Of a stretch of DNA of 57,373 nt, positions 15,787 to 24,070 are shown piece by piece. The DNA is from an uncultured Pelagibacteraceae bacterium. GTDB taxonomy: Bacteria > Pseudomonadota > Alphaproteobacteria > Pelagibacterales > Pelagibacteraceae. Positions within the stretch are counted from its first letter, which is position 1. The number at the start of each line of letters is the position of its first letter. The translations under genes and the position numbers were made by a program. The stretch spans positions 1 through 57,373 of the forward strand of contig CACJSJ010000006.1 in assembly GCA_902596045.1 (NCBI GenBank), written 5' to 3'. Under the pieces are notes generated by a model. It worked only from the letters and a program-made list of their open reading frames with translations, was not told the DNA's origin and made no database searches.

Positions 15787-16977
15787 TCATTTTATTATTC
15801 TTACCCTTGGAACATGAGTAATGAATTTTCCACCATTTTTGATAAATTTTTTTTCTTTAGCCATAATTTCTTTTGAAAAATTCCATGCACCAAGAAAGGC
15901 ATAGTCAATTTTTTCTTCGATCATATCGCACGAAGGCTTTATCAATAAATGTTTGCCTGGTGTAAATTTCCATTGTTTATTTTTAGTTGTATCGATGACA
16001 TAATTAATTAAACTTTTGTCAATATTGCAGTAATTAAAAATCGTTGCAGATTTATAAGTAGCTCCATAGCTAATTACTTTTTTATTATTTTTTCTAAGTT
16101 TTTTTAATAATTTTATTAATTGTTTTTTTGAATTTTGAACTCTTAAACTAAATTTTTTATATGTTGAAAATTTATTTAGTTTTTTATTTATTTCTAAATT
16201 AAAATTTTTTTTTACAGATTTTGAAATCTTGTATTTAGAGTCTTGTTTAGCTACATAAAATCTTATTGAACCTCCATGTGTATTAAGAATTTCAGTGTTT
16301 ATGATCTTTAGTTTATGGATCTTCAATAAATTTGAAATGGCTATCAAAGAAAAAACATGAACATGCTCATCATAAAATTGATCATATGAATTATTTTTCA
16401 ACACAGACCCTATATAAGGATCTTCAAAAACAAATACGCCATTATGATTGAGACAAATTGAAATTGCCTTAAAAACCTCTTTTAAATCAGGTATGTGAGA
16501 AATAGTATTTGCAGAGTAAATAAGATCTATTTTACCTTTCTCTTTTAAAATCTTTTTTGCTAAATTAACATCCCAAAATTTATCATAAGTATAATACCCT
16601 TTTTTATTTGTAATTTTGGCAAGATTTTTGCATGGTTCAACAGCTATAATTTTTTTTTTATGAAAGTTCTTTAAAAAAACACCATCATTACTTCCAATTT
16701 CTAAAGATAATTTTGGTTTATATTTTTTTTTAAGTGTTTCTGCAATTTTTTTAAAAGATAAATTCATTGTTTTCGATTGTGAAGCTCTGTGCGCATACAT
16801 ATTTGTATATTGATTTTTTGGATTAACAGGTTTTTTAATTGATACTAAATAATTATCTAAATCAATAATCATAGATAAATTATAAAAGAATTCTTTTTTT
16901 AAAGTTGAGGATCGGGTATTGATTAAGTAGGAATTAGTTATTGGTTGCTGTAACAAATTTAAAAATATTTTTTTCAT
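15787..16977 (-). CDS. Sugar-nucleotide C-methyltransferase (EvaC/TylC3-like)
   Basis: 396 aa. The SAM-binding motif SLEIGSNDGVFLKNF is at about 91-105. The hallmark Tyr-x-Glu-His catalytic segment appears as FYDEHVHVFS (about 201-210), followed by LNTHGGSIRFYV. A C-terminal Rossmann-like domain starts near ISYGATYKSAT (about 290). This three-domain layout is that of enzymes adding a methyl to C3 of keto-deoxysugars. The N-terminal domain normally binds zinc through two Cys-x2-Cys pairs; here LQQPITNSYLI is recognisable but the cysteines are absent. It lies in the sugar operon, upstream of the 2,3-dehydratase. Confidence 0.82.
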   Translation of the reverse strand: MKKIFLNLLQQPITNSYLINTRSSTLKKEFFYNLSMIIDLDNYLVSIKKPVNPKNQYTNMYAHRASQSKTMNLSFKKIAETLKKKYKPKLSLEIGSNDGVFLKNFHKKKIIAVEPCKNLAKITNKKGYYTYDKFWDVNLAKKILKEKGKIDLIYSANTISHIPDLKEVFKAISICLNHNGVFVFEDPYIGSVLKNNSYDQFYDEHVHVFSLIAISNLLKIHKLKIINTEILNTHGGSIRFYVAKQDSKYKISKSVKKNFNLEINKKLNKFSTYKKFSLRVQNSKKQLIKLLKKLRKNNKKVISYGATYKSATIFNYCNIDKSLINYVIDTTKNKQWKFTPGKHLLIKPSCDMIEEKIDYAFLGAWNFSKEIMAKEKKFIKNGGKFITHVPRVRIIK

Positions 16978-17013
16978 GCAATTTAAATTAAATAAACGAT
17001 TAACAAATAAATT

Positions 17014-17538
17014 TTATAGTCTATCAACCAAATGTTCAAAACTTAAATTTTTTTTATCTCTTTTCGATACTATAGGTTTTTTTATTGGCCATTTTATATT
17101 TAGCTTTGGATCATTCCAGATTATTCCTAATTCAGATTTTTCATCTCTATAATTTGTACATTTATAATGCATAATTGTGTTATTTTCTAATGCACAAAAA
17201 CCATGTGCAAAACCCTCAGGTATATAAAATGATACATTCTGTTTTTCAGACAGAATAATTGAAACATATTGTCCAAAAGTTTTTGAGCCTTTTCTCAAAT
17301 CAACAGCAACATCAAAAGCTTTACCTTTTAAAACAGTCACATATTTACCTTGAGAATTTTTTTTTTGTAAGTGGAGCCCTCTAATCACATTTTTTTTTGA
17401 ATAAGATATAATTTCAAAAATGAACTTTTTTGATAATAAATTTTCCCTATATAATTCTCTAAGGAAGCCTCTTTTATCTTTAAAAGTTTCTTTTTTAATA
17501 ATTAGTAAATCTTTAATTTTTGTTTTAATTATTTTCAC
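17014..17538 (-). CDS. RmlC-like dTDP-4-keto-6-deoxyhexose epimerase (EvaD-like role proposed)
   Basis: Cupin-type sugar epimerase, 174 aa from the GTG at 17538 (the frame extends to a TTG at 17547). I chose the GTG because family members begin MKI at this point. Motifs: FKDKRGFLRELY, RGLHLQ with the catalytic His, AVDLRKGSKTFGQ with the partner Asp, IPEGFAHGF, and Tyr in IMHYKC near the usual acid/base Tyr. It epimerises C3 and C5 (RmlC) or C5 alone (EvaD); sequence does not decide which. It is 36 bp upstream of the C-methyltransferase in the same operon. Confidence 0.85.
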   Translation of the reverse strand: MKIIKTKIKDLLIIKKETFKDKRGFLRELYRENLLSKKFIFEIISYSKKNVIRGLHLQKKNSQGKYVTVLKGKAFDVAVDLRKGSKTFGQYVSIILSEKQNVSFYIPEGFAHGFCALENNTIMHYKCTNYRDEKSELGIIWNDPKLNIKWPIKKPIVSKRDKKNLSFEHLVDRL

Positions 17539-17613
17539 TATTATCAATAATAAAATTTTGGTTGAATTTTAAACTTGTTATAAGATTATACATTGTAAGT
17601 AAAATTAATTCTT

Positions 17614-18330
17614 TTAGTTTTTTGTTATTTTTAAATATTTGTCTATATTCATTGATTGTTTAAGAGGAAATTTTTTACCTAACATTTTTTTAGCTGACAC
17701 AGGTTTAACTTTAGGATTTGTTTTTTTGGCAAAATTAAATACGATTTGCTTATGTCCCCCAACATTAATTATACCCTTTTTATCTATGAGTTTTAACAAG
17801 TTTTTTGCAAAGTCTTCATGATACATAAAATTTGTTTCAACATCATTGAATGCCTTTTTGTGAATAAATGGTTTTTCTGACATACAAATTCTTAAAATTA
17901 ATGAATTTTTATACATTTGAACTGCACATTCTCCTCCCAACTTAGATAGAGCATAATTATTTATTGGCAAAACAGGATCATCTTCTGAATAATTTCCTTT
18001 AGTTCCCGCATAAACATAATTTGTCGAAAAATAAATCAATTTAATTTTTTCTTGGTTGCAAACTTTTACAATATTGCAAGTTCCAATAATATTTTTTGAA
18101 ATACTATCTTCTATATTTTTTTCATGAATATCCATAGGCCTAGATAATGCAGCACAATGAATTAAATAATTTGGTTTAATTTTTTTTACATATTTTTTAA
18201 TTGAATTAATATTTGTTAAATTTAGAGTTTTTTTTGATGGAAAAAAAATATTTTTTGAACTCTTAAATTTTTTAAATACCTTAGCAAATCTTCCACCTCC
18301 ACCTGTCATAATGATTTTTTTTTGCTTCAT
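17614..18330 (-). CDS. RmlD-like dTDP-4-ketohexose reductase (EvaE-like role proposed)
   Basis: Short-chain dehydrogenase of the RmlD type, 238 aa against a usual 280-300. The Rossmann motif is IIMTGGGGRFAKVF at the N-terminus, with HCAALSRP, STNYVYAG (catalytic Ser/Thr) and YALSKLGGE (Tyr-x3-Lys). The shorter length reflects a reduced C-terminal substrate domain; I see no frameshift. It is the first gene of the operon running down to the aminotransferase and is a candidate for the final C4 ketoreduction. On its own it could also be the last step of dTDP-L-rhamnose synthesis. Confidence 0.75.
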   Translation of the reverse strand: MKQKKIIMTGGGGRFAKVFKKFKSSKNIFFPSKKTLNLTNINSIKKYVKKIKPNYLIHCAALSRPMDIHEKNIEDSISKNIIGTCNIVKVCNQEKIKLIYFSTNYVYAGTKGNYSEDDPVLPINNYALSKLGGECAVQMYKNSLILRICMSEKPFIHKKAFNDVETNFMYHEDFAKNLLKLIDKKGIINVGGHKQIVFNFAKKTNPKVKPVSAKKMLGKKFPLKQSMNIDKYLKITKN

Positions 18331-18546
18331 ATAAGGTTTTTTATAAATTCTTATTGATATTTAAATACAAATGAACAATAGAGATATCTACCATATTTAT
18401 TTATCTCAAATGTAAAAAATGCATTTTTTTTTTCATTTATATTATAATAGAATTTTATAAACTTTTTAAAAAAAAACGACATTATTATTTATAAAGATAT
18501 ACTTTATTGTTAAAAATTTTAATATACTCCAGAATTAAAAAAATTT

Positions 18547-20604
18547 ATGAAAATTACTTATCGTCCAGAAATAGACGGTTTAAGAGCAATCGCAGTTAGT
18601 GCTGTTATTTTGTATCATGCTCAAATCATTATCTTAGGTGAAAAACCTTTTAAGGGTGGATTTATAGGTGTTGATATTTTTTTTGTAATCTCAGGATACT
18701 TAATAACTTCTTTAATTTTGAAAGAATTAATAACAACTGGTTATTTTTCATTTAAGAATTTTTATGAAAGAAGAGTTAGGAGAATACTACCAGCGTTATT
18801 AGTTGTAATATTAGCTTCATTACCATTTGCTTGGATGTATCTTTTGCCTAATAATTTTTTGGATTTTTCAAAATCAATTCTTTATTCTCTTAGTTTTAGT
18901 TCTAACTTTTATTTTCATTTTTCAGGTCAACAATATGGAGCTGAAAGTGGATTATTAAAACCATTTCTTCACACTTGGTCTTTATCTGTTGAAGAACAAT
19001 TTTATATTTTATTTCCAATATTTTTATTAATTATTTTTAGATTTTTTAATAAATACTTAATTCATATTTTTATTTTTGGTTTTTTTATTAGTTTAGGTGT
19101 TGCTGATTGGAGTAGTAAAAATTCTTCATCTATTTCTTTTTATTTTATTCACACAAGAATATGGGAATTACTTGCTGGTTCAATTTTAGCATATTTTGAA
19201 ATTAAACAAGGTCACAGAAGTCAAAATAAGTTACTAAATTTGATAATGCCTAGCATTGGTTTATTTTTGATTATATTTACTATCGTTTTTTTTAAACTTC
19301 ATTTTCCACACCCATCATTTCATACATTGCCAGCAATTTTAGGGGTGTGTCTAATAATTTGGTTTTCTAATTCTAATGAAATAGTTACCAAATTGCTTTC
19401 AACTAAAATATTTGTGGGTGTTGGTCTTATCTCCTACTCATTATATCTATGGCATTATCCAATTTTTGCATTTGTTAGAATAAATGAAATTGGTGAAGGC
19501 AAATTACCTTTAATTTTATTGTTGGTCATAATCACCATTTTATCTATTCTTTCTTATTATCTAATTGAACAACCAGCTAGGAAAAAAAATTTCAATTTAA
19601 AGTTATTGTCAAGTTTAATTGCAATCTCTTTTTTTATATCAATTACGTTTAGCTTTAATGTAATAAATAAAGCGGGCTATAAAAATAGATTGCCAGAAAT
19701 TTTGGCCAAAAATTTGGAACAAGATATTTTCAAGGAAAATATATTTGAAGAGTCATGGAGATTTTGGCATTTATTAAGAAATGTAAATGGTGAGCATTGT
19801 TTTAGTAATACTGAAAGATGTAGTTTTAACACATCTTCAAGTAAAAAAGTTTATCTTGTTGGAGATAGTCATGCAGGATCAATAATGTATGATTTGAAAA
19901 ATAAAATAATAGACAAAAATTATCAATTTATCACTTCCGTTGTTGGTGGTTGTTCATTTTATCCAGGTTTTAATATGATTATTCCAAAAACTGGAAAAGT
20001 AGATGATTTATGTACTAATGAGTATTTTCAAAATTTAAAAGAAATTTTGTCTAAAGAAAAAGACTCAATCATTATATTTGTTGCAAGATTCCCAGCACAT
20101 TTAACAAATCTTGAGTTTAGTCAAAATATTAATGACAAAAAAGTTAAGTGGCATAGAGAATATGTTTCAGTTGGTGAATATAATAATTTACAAACTTCAT
20201 TTAGGAATGAAGTTTTAAATCTTTCAAAAAACAATAAAATAATTTTAATGTATCCTATTCCAGAAGTTGATTTTGACCCAAATAAAAAGATTTATCTCAA
20301 ATGGATTGGTAGAGAAAATAAATTTTCTAAAGATTTTAAACTTGAATACCTAACTACTTCTTATAAAGCTTATCAAACAAGAACAGCATCAAGTTTTGAA
20401 TTATTAGACTCTATTAAGGGTGAAAATATCTATAGGGTTTATCCACATACTTTATTTTGTAATACTGCTTTCAAAGATGAGTGTATGACACATGATGATA
20501 AAATTGTTTTTTACATTGATAAACACCATCCATCATTAAAAGGAAGTCACTTAATTAATGAGCTTATAGTTAAAGAGATTGAAAAAATAGAGCAAACATT
20601 TTAA
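18547..20604 (+). CDS. Membrane O-acyltransferase (acyltransferase 3) with C-terminal SGNH domain
   Basis: 685 aa, OafA/YrhL type. It begins ITYRPEIDGLRAIAVSAVILYHA, the family start with its conserved Arg and His. About ten membrane helices follow to about residue 375. Residues about 380-685 form a periplasmic SGNH hydrolase-like domain with VGDSHAGS (nucleophile Ser) and DKHHPS near the end (Asp/His). It would acetylate or otherwise acylate a surface glycan on the periplasmic side. It lies on the plus strand in the middle of the minus-strand sugar genes, dividing rmlBA from the other five, so the glycan made here is probably O-acylated. The 216 bp upstream are AT-rich; no clear operator is seen. 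Confidence 0.9.
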   Translation: MKITYRPEIDGLRAIAVSAVILYHAQIIILGEKPFKGGFIGVDIFFVISGYLITSLILKELITTGYFSFKNFYERRVRRILPALLVVILASLPFAWMYLLPNNFLDFSKSILYSLSFSSNFYFHFSGQQYGAESGLLKPFLHTWSLSVEEQFYILFPIFLLIIFRFFNKYLIHIFIFGFFISLGVADWSSKNSSSISFYFIHTRIWELLAGSILAYFEIKQGHRSQNKLLNLIMPSIGLFLIIFTIVFFKLHFPHPSFHTLPAILGVCLIIWFSNSNEIVTKLLSTKIFVGVGLISYSLYLWHYPIFAFVRINEIGEGKLPLILLLVIITILSILSYYLIEQPARKKNFNLKLLSSLIAISFFISITFSFNVINKAGYKNRLPEILAKNLEQDIFKENIFEESWRFWHLLRNVNGEHCFSNTERCSFNTSSSKKVYLVGDSHAGSIMYDLKNKIIDKNYQFITSVVGGCSFYPGFNMIIPKTGKVDDLCTNEYFQNLKEILSKEKDSIIIFVARFPAHLTNLEFSQNINDKKVKWHREYVSVGEYNNLQTSFRNEVLNLSKNNKIILMYPIPEVDFDPNKKIYLKWIGRENKFSKDFKLEYLTTSYKAYQTRTASSFELLDSIKGENIYRVYPHTLFCNTAFKDECMTHDDKIVFYIDKHHPSLKGSHLINELIVKEIEKIEQTF

Positions 20605-20652
20605 AAAAGTTTAACCAAATTCAAAGTATCTATCGGCTTGAAATATTTTTAT

Positions 20653-21519
20653 TTATAAAAGTTTTGATAAATATTTCGAATAATCACAATTACCATAAAA
20701 CTTCATAGATTGTTTTAGATGACTTCTATTTATCCATTTATTGTTAAAAGCAATTTCCTCTAGACAAGCAATTTTTAAACCTTGCTGATTTTCTATTGAA
20801 GAAACAAAAGTACTGGTTTTGTAAAAATCATCCATTGATCCTGTGTCAAGCCATGCACCACCTCTACCAATTAAGTCTGCATACAACTGGTTTTTTGATT
20901 TATAAAAATTTAACAAATCTACTATCTCAACCTCTCCCCTGGCTGACGGTTTTAATTTTTTTGCATATTTTACTACATTATTGTCAAAAAAATATAATCC
21001 TGTAATTGCGAGGTTAGAAAAGAATTTTTTAGGTTTTTCTTTTATTTTTATTATCTTATTTTGATTATTTGTTTTTGCGACACCAAATGATTCAGGTTTT
21101 AAAACTTTATGTAAAACAACTCTTGCACCATTCTTTAATTTTGTATTTTTTAAAAGTAATTTACTTAAACTCTGACCATAAAAAAAATTATCCCCCAGTA
21201 TCATTGCAACATTTTCTTTGCCAATAAACTTTTCACCTATTACAAATGCATCTGGAAGGCCTCGGGGTTCATTTTGTTCTAAATAACTAATTTTAATTCC
21301 TAAATTGTTACCATTTGGAAGTATTTTTTTATATTGATCTAATTGACCTTTATTAACAATAATTAATATATCTTTTATCTTAGCTAACATTAAAATTGAC
21401 AATGGATAAAAAATTAAAGGTTTATCGTAGATTGGAAGTAATTGTTTATTTACAGCTTTTGTTAAAGGACTCATTCTTGTTCCTTTTCCACCAGCTAATA
21501 TAATTCCTTTTTTTATCAT
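20653..21519 (-). CDS. rmlA: Glucose-1-phosphate thymidylyltransferase
   Basis: 288 aa, full length. It makes dTDP-glucose from glucose-1-phosphate and dTTP. The nucleotidyltransferase signature KGIILAGGKGTRMSPLT is followed by KQLLPIYDKPLIFYPLS; MILGDNFFYG, KPKKFFSNLAITGLYFFD and GGAWLDTGS are all typical of RmlA. Its ATG (21517-21519) overlaps the stop of a 13-codon minicistron (21516-21518) created by a 38-bp tandem duplication after rmlB. It feeds rmlB and through it the deoxysugar genes. Confidence 0.95.
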   Translation of the reverse strand: MIKKGIILAGGKGTRMSPLTKAVNKQLLPIYDKPLIFYPLSILMLAKIKDILIIVNKGQLDQYKKILPNGNNLGIKISYLEQNEPRGLPDAFVIGEKFIGKENVAMILGDNFFYGQSLSKLLLKNTKLKNGARVVLHKVLKPESFGVAKTNNQNKIIKIKEKPKKFFSNLAITGLYFFDNNVVKYAKKLKPSARGEVEIVDLLNFYKSKNQLYADLIGRGGAWLDTGSMDDFYKTSTFVSSIENQQGLKIACLEEIAFNNKWINRSHLKQSMKFYGNCDYSKYLSKLL

Positions 21520-21590
21520 CCTTTACCCAATCTATTATTAATATCTTTTTTTATCATCCTTTACCCAATCTATTATTAATATCTTTTTTT
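21507..21590 (-). repeat. 38-bp perfect tandem duplication at the rmlB/rmlA junction
   Basis: Bases 21515-21552 and 21553-21590 are identical 38-bp units, and the CTTTTTTT at 21507-21514 repeats the unit's end. The unit spans the rmlB C-terminal codons and the ATGA overlap with rmlA. Because 38 is not a multiple of 3, the extra copy leaves a separate 13-codon frame (MIKKDINNRLGKG, 21557 down to 21516) with ATGA overlaps at both ends. Confidence 0.95.
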
Positions 21591-22567
21591 GAAAGTGATT
21601 TATAATATGATTTATTTTTAAGATACCAATCTAAAGTTAATTTTATTCCTTTTGAAAAATTTATTTTAGGCTGCCAACCAAGTTTTTTTTTAATTTTATT
21701 ACTATTTAAGGCATATCTTATATCGTGTCCTGGACGATCTTTTACAAAATTTATTTTAACTTTATTACCTAACTTAATTGATTTTCTTGAGTTTTTTAAA
21801 AGCTCTTTAGTAACTTCTAAATTGTTTAAATTTTTATTAGATCCAATATTATAAAATTCACCTATTTTACCTCTTAAAAAGACTTTAATTAAAGCTTCAC
21901 AGTGATCCTTTACATAAATCCATTCTCTAGAATTCGTTCCTTTACCATATATAGGTAAAGGCTTGTTGTTAAAAATATTATAAATTAGTTTTGGAATTAA
22001 TTTTTCTGGATGTTGTTTTGGACCATAATTATTAGAACAGTTTGTAACTATTGCTGGCAAATTATAAGTTCTCACATAAGAACTCACTAAATGATCTGAA
22101 GCAGCTTTGCTAGCAGCATAGGGTGAGCTTGGTTGGTAAGGATATTTTTCATCTGATCTACCAGATAAAATATCACCATAAACCTCATCAGTAGAAATAT
22201 GAATTAATTTAGATTTGTTCTTTTTTGAAAAATTTTTAAAACTTTCTAAAAGATTATATACACCAACAATATTACTTTGAATAAAGCTATCAGGATTATC
22301 AATTGATCTATCAACGTGAGTTTCTGCTGCTAAGTTAAATACGCCACTTGGTTTATATTTAAATAATATATTTTCAAATTTTCTATTTTTAATATCTAGT
22401 TTGATAAATTTATATTTTTTTGATCTTTTAAACTCTTTTACATTATAATAGTTAGAAGAATACGTGGCTTTGTCTATGTTTATAACAAAAAATTTTTTTT
22501 TTAATAATAGATCAATGAGATTGCTACCAATAAAACCTAATCCGCCTGTAACTATGATTTTTTTCAT
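21554..22567 (-). CDS. rmlB: dTDP-glucose 4,6-dehydratase
   Basis: 337 aa, full length. It converts dTDP-glucose to dTDP-4-keto-6-deoxyglucose. The Rossmann motif is VTGGLGFIGSNLID, with NLAAETHVDRSIDNP, STDEVYGD (Thr-Asp-Glu catalytic triad) and YAASKAASDHLV (Tyr-x3-Lys), plus NCSNNYGPKQHPEKLIP. All are diagnostic of RmlB. It shares an intergenic region of about 54 bp with the divergent GT2 gene. Its product is the branch point for L-rhamnose and for the 2,3-dehydratase route encoded downstream. The last codons lie in the duplicated 38-bp unit. Confidence 0.95.
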   Translation of the reverse strand: MKKIIVTGGLGFIGSNLIDLLLKKKFFVINIDKATYSSNYYNVKEFKRSKKYKFIKLDIKNRKFENILFKYKPSGVFNLAAETHVDRSIDNPDSFIQSNIVGVYNLLESFKNFSKKNKSKLIHISTDEVYGDILSGRSDEKYPYQPSSPYAASKAASDHLVSSYVRTYNLPAIVTNCSNNYGPKQHPEKLIPKLIYNIFNNKPLPIYGKGTNSREWIYVKDHCEALIKVFLRGKIGEFYNIGSNKNLNNLEVTKELLKNSRKSIKLGNKVKINFVKDRPGHDIRYALNSNKIKKKLGWQPKINFSKGIKLTLDWYLKNKSYYKSLSKKDINNRLGKG

Positions 22568-22621
22568 TATTTGATTTTTACATTACAAAAAAGTGTTAGT
22601 ATAGTCGAATATACACATATC

Positions 22622-23506
22622 ATGTCAATAAGTAGGCAAAATCTTTCAGTAATAATTGTTAGCTTTAAAAGCTATCACGTTATTCATCGTTGTATTAATT
22701 CAATAGATAAAGAAATTGAAATTATTGTTATAGAAAACTCAAATAATACAAAACTTAAAAAAGATATTGAAGAACAATATGAAAATGTAAAATGTATCTT
22801 GTCCTCAGAAAATATTGGAATGGGTGCTGGCAATAATATAGGTATAAAAAATACAAATAAAGATTTTGCTTTGATTCTTAATCCAGATGTAATTTTAGAA
22901 AAAAATACAATTGATGAAATTATTGGCGCATCAAAATCATTAGATTCTTTTGGAGTTATTGCACCGATTTCAGATAAGCCCAATTACCCAAATTATAAAC
23001 TTGATAAAAATAAAAATCATAAATTTAATCCAATTAATCCTTTTAAAGTGAAAACTGTCGATGGATACTCAATGCTTTTGAATTTAAAAAGATTAAGAAA
23101 GTTAAATAATTTTAATTTTTTTGATGAAAATATTTTTTTGTATCTTGAAAATGACGATTTTTGTAAAAGATTAAATTCAAATAATGAAAATATATATATT
23201 GTGCCAAAATCTAAAGTTCATCACTTTGGAGGAGAAGCAGTTGATCCTAAATATCAGTATGAAATTGAGCTTTCTAGAAATTGGCATTGGATGTGGTCAA
23301 AATTTTATTTCAATAAAAAACATTATGGATTCATAAAAGCTTTTATTAATATTTTTCACAATTTAATTTCAGCAAAAATTAAATTTTTTTATTTTCTAAT
23401 TACATTTAATAATAATAGGAGAAGAATTTACCAGATGAGACTATTTGGGTTATTAAATTCTATGATTGGTAACAAATCCTTTTACAGACCAAAATTAGAC
23501 GATTAA
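22622..23506 (+). CDS. Family 2 glycosyltransferase (rhamnosyltransferase-like)
   Basis: 294 aa from the ATG at 22622. The frame extends to 22571, but the GT2 domain begins right after this Met (NLSVIIVSFKSYHVIHRCI), and the earlier start would leave no room for a promoter beside rmlB. Motifs: ENIGMGAGNNIGIK and the metal-binding LNPDV (DxD-like), then FLYLENDDFCKRL. The layout matches WbbL-type transferases that use dTDP-deoxysugars. It is therefore a candidate for attaching the sugar made by the neighbouring rml/eva-like genes. It overlaps the convergent apt gene by 4 bp. Confidence 0.8.
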   Translation: MSISRQNLSVIIVSFKSYHVIHRCINSIDKEIEIIVIENSNNTKLKKDIEEQYENVKCILSSENIGMGAGNNIGIKNTNKDFALILNPDVILEKNTIDEIIGASKSLDSFGVIAPISDKPNYPNYKLDKNKNHKFNPINPFKVKTVDGYSMLLNLKRLRKLNNFNFFDENIFLYLENDDFCKRLNSNNENIYIVPKSKVHHFGGEAVDPKYQYEIELSRNWHWMWSKFYFNKKHYGFIKAFINIFHNLISAKIKFFYFLITFNNNRRRIYQMRLFGLLNSMIGNKSFYRPKLDD

Positions 23507-24030
23507 TGACCAGGAAATTCAACTAAATTTTCAACTTTATATTTTTTATTAATTAGTTTTTCGCAACCACCTAAATCAAACAAATTTATTACAAAAATAA
23601 ATGCAGAAACTTTGCCCTTAGAGATTTCTACAAGTTGTGCTGCTGCTTCAGCTGTTCCACCTGTAGCAATTAGATCATCTATAATTAATACATCATCTTC
23701 CTTATCTATCGAATCTTTATGAACCTCTATTGTTGCTGTTCCATATTCAAGTTCAAAGTCAACTGAATGTACATCTGCAGGTAATTTATTTTTCTTCCTA
23801 AGCATAATGAAAGGTTTATTTAATAGATATGAAACTGCAGAAGCAAATACAAAACCCCTAGACTCAATTGCAGCGATCTTGTTAAAGTTGAATTTTTTAG
23901 ATTTATCAACAATTTGATTTATTGTTTCAGCAAAAGCTTTTTCATCTTTAATTAAGGTAGTAATATCTCTAAATAAAATACCTTTCTTAGGGTAATCTGG
24001 GATAGACCTAATAAAATCTTTTAAATTCAT
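23503..24030 (-). CDS. apt: Adenine phosphoribosyltransferase
   Basis: 175 aa, typical length. It starts MNLKDFIRSIPDYPKKGILFRDITTL, the Apt signature, and the PRPP-binding loop is VLIIDDLIATGGTAEAA (about 117-133). It converts adenine and PRPP to AMP. The gene is divergent, 40 bp from mtnP, whose enzyme releases adenine from methylthioadenosine. The pairing makes sense as adenine recovery linked to polyamine synthesis. Confidence 0.95.
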   Translation of the reverse strand: MNLKDFIRSIPDYPKKGILFRDITTLIKDEKAFAETINQIVDKSKKFNFNKIAAIESRGFVFASAVSYLLNKPFIMLRKKNKLPADVHSVDFELEYGTATIEVHKDSIDKEDDVLIIDDLIATGGTAEAAAQLVEISKGKVSAFIFVINLFDLGGCEKLINKKYKVENLVEFPGH

Positions 24031-24070
24031 ATAGTTAAATATAAAAGTATAAATAAATTATATTTTTAAC

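Noticed and set aside
17614-18330. Broken rmlD pseudogene because of its 238-aa length
   Set aside because: Rossmann motif, catalytic Tyr-x3-Lys and an uninterrupted frame are present; it is a shorter variant and not a remnant.
21507-21590. CRISPR-like repeat
   Set aside because: The two copies are directly adjacent with no spacer and lie in coding sequence; it is a simple tandem duplication.
13351-22567. Plain dTDP-L-rhamnose (rmlABCD) cluster
   Set aside because: rmlA, B, C and D-like genes are present, but the 2,3-dehydratase, C-methyltransferase and aminotransferase in the same run are not needed for rhamnose. Rhamnose as a second product remains possible.
22684-22983. 99-codon open frame opposite the GT2 gene
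   Set aside because: Antisense to the conserved GT2 nucleotide-binding region; no motif or ribosome binding site.
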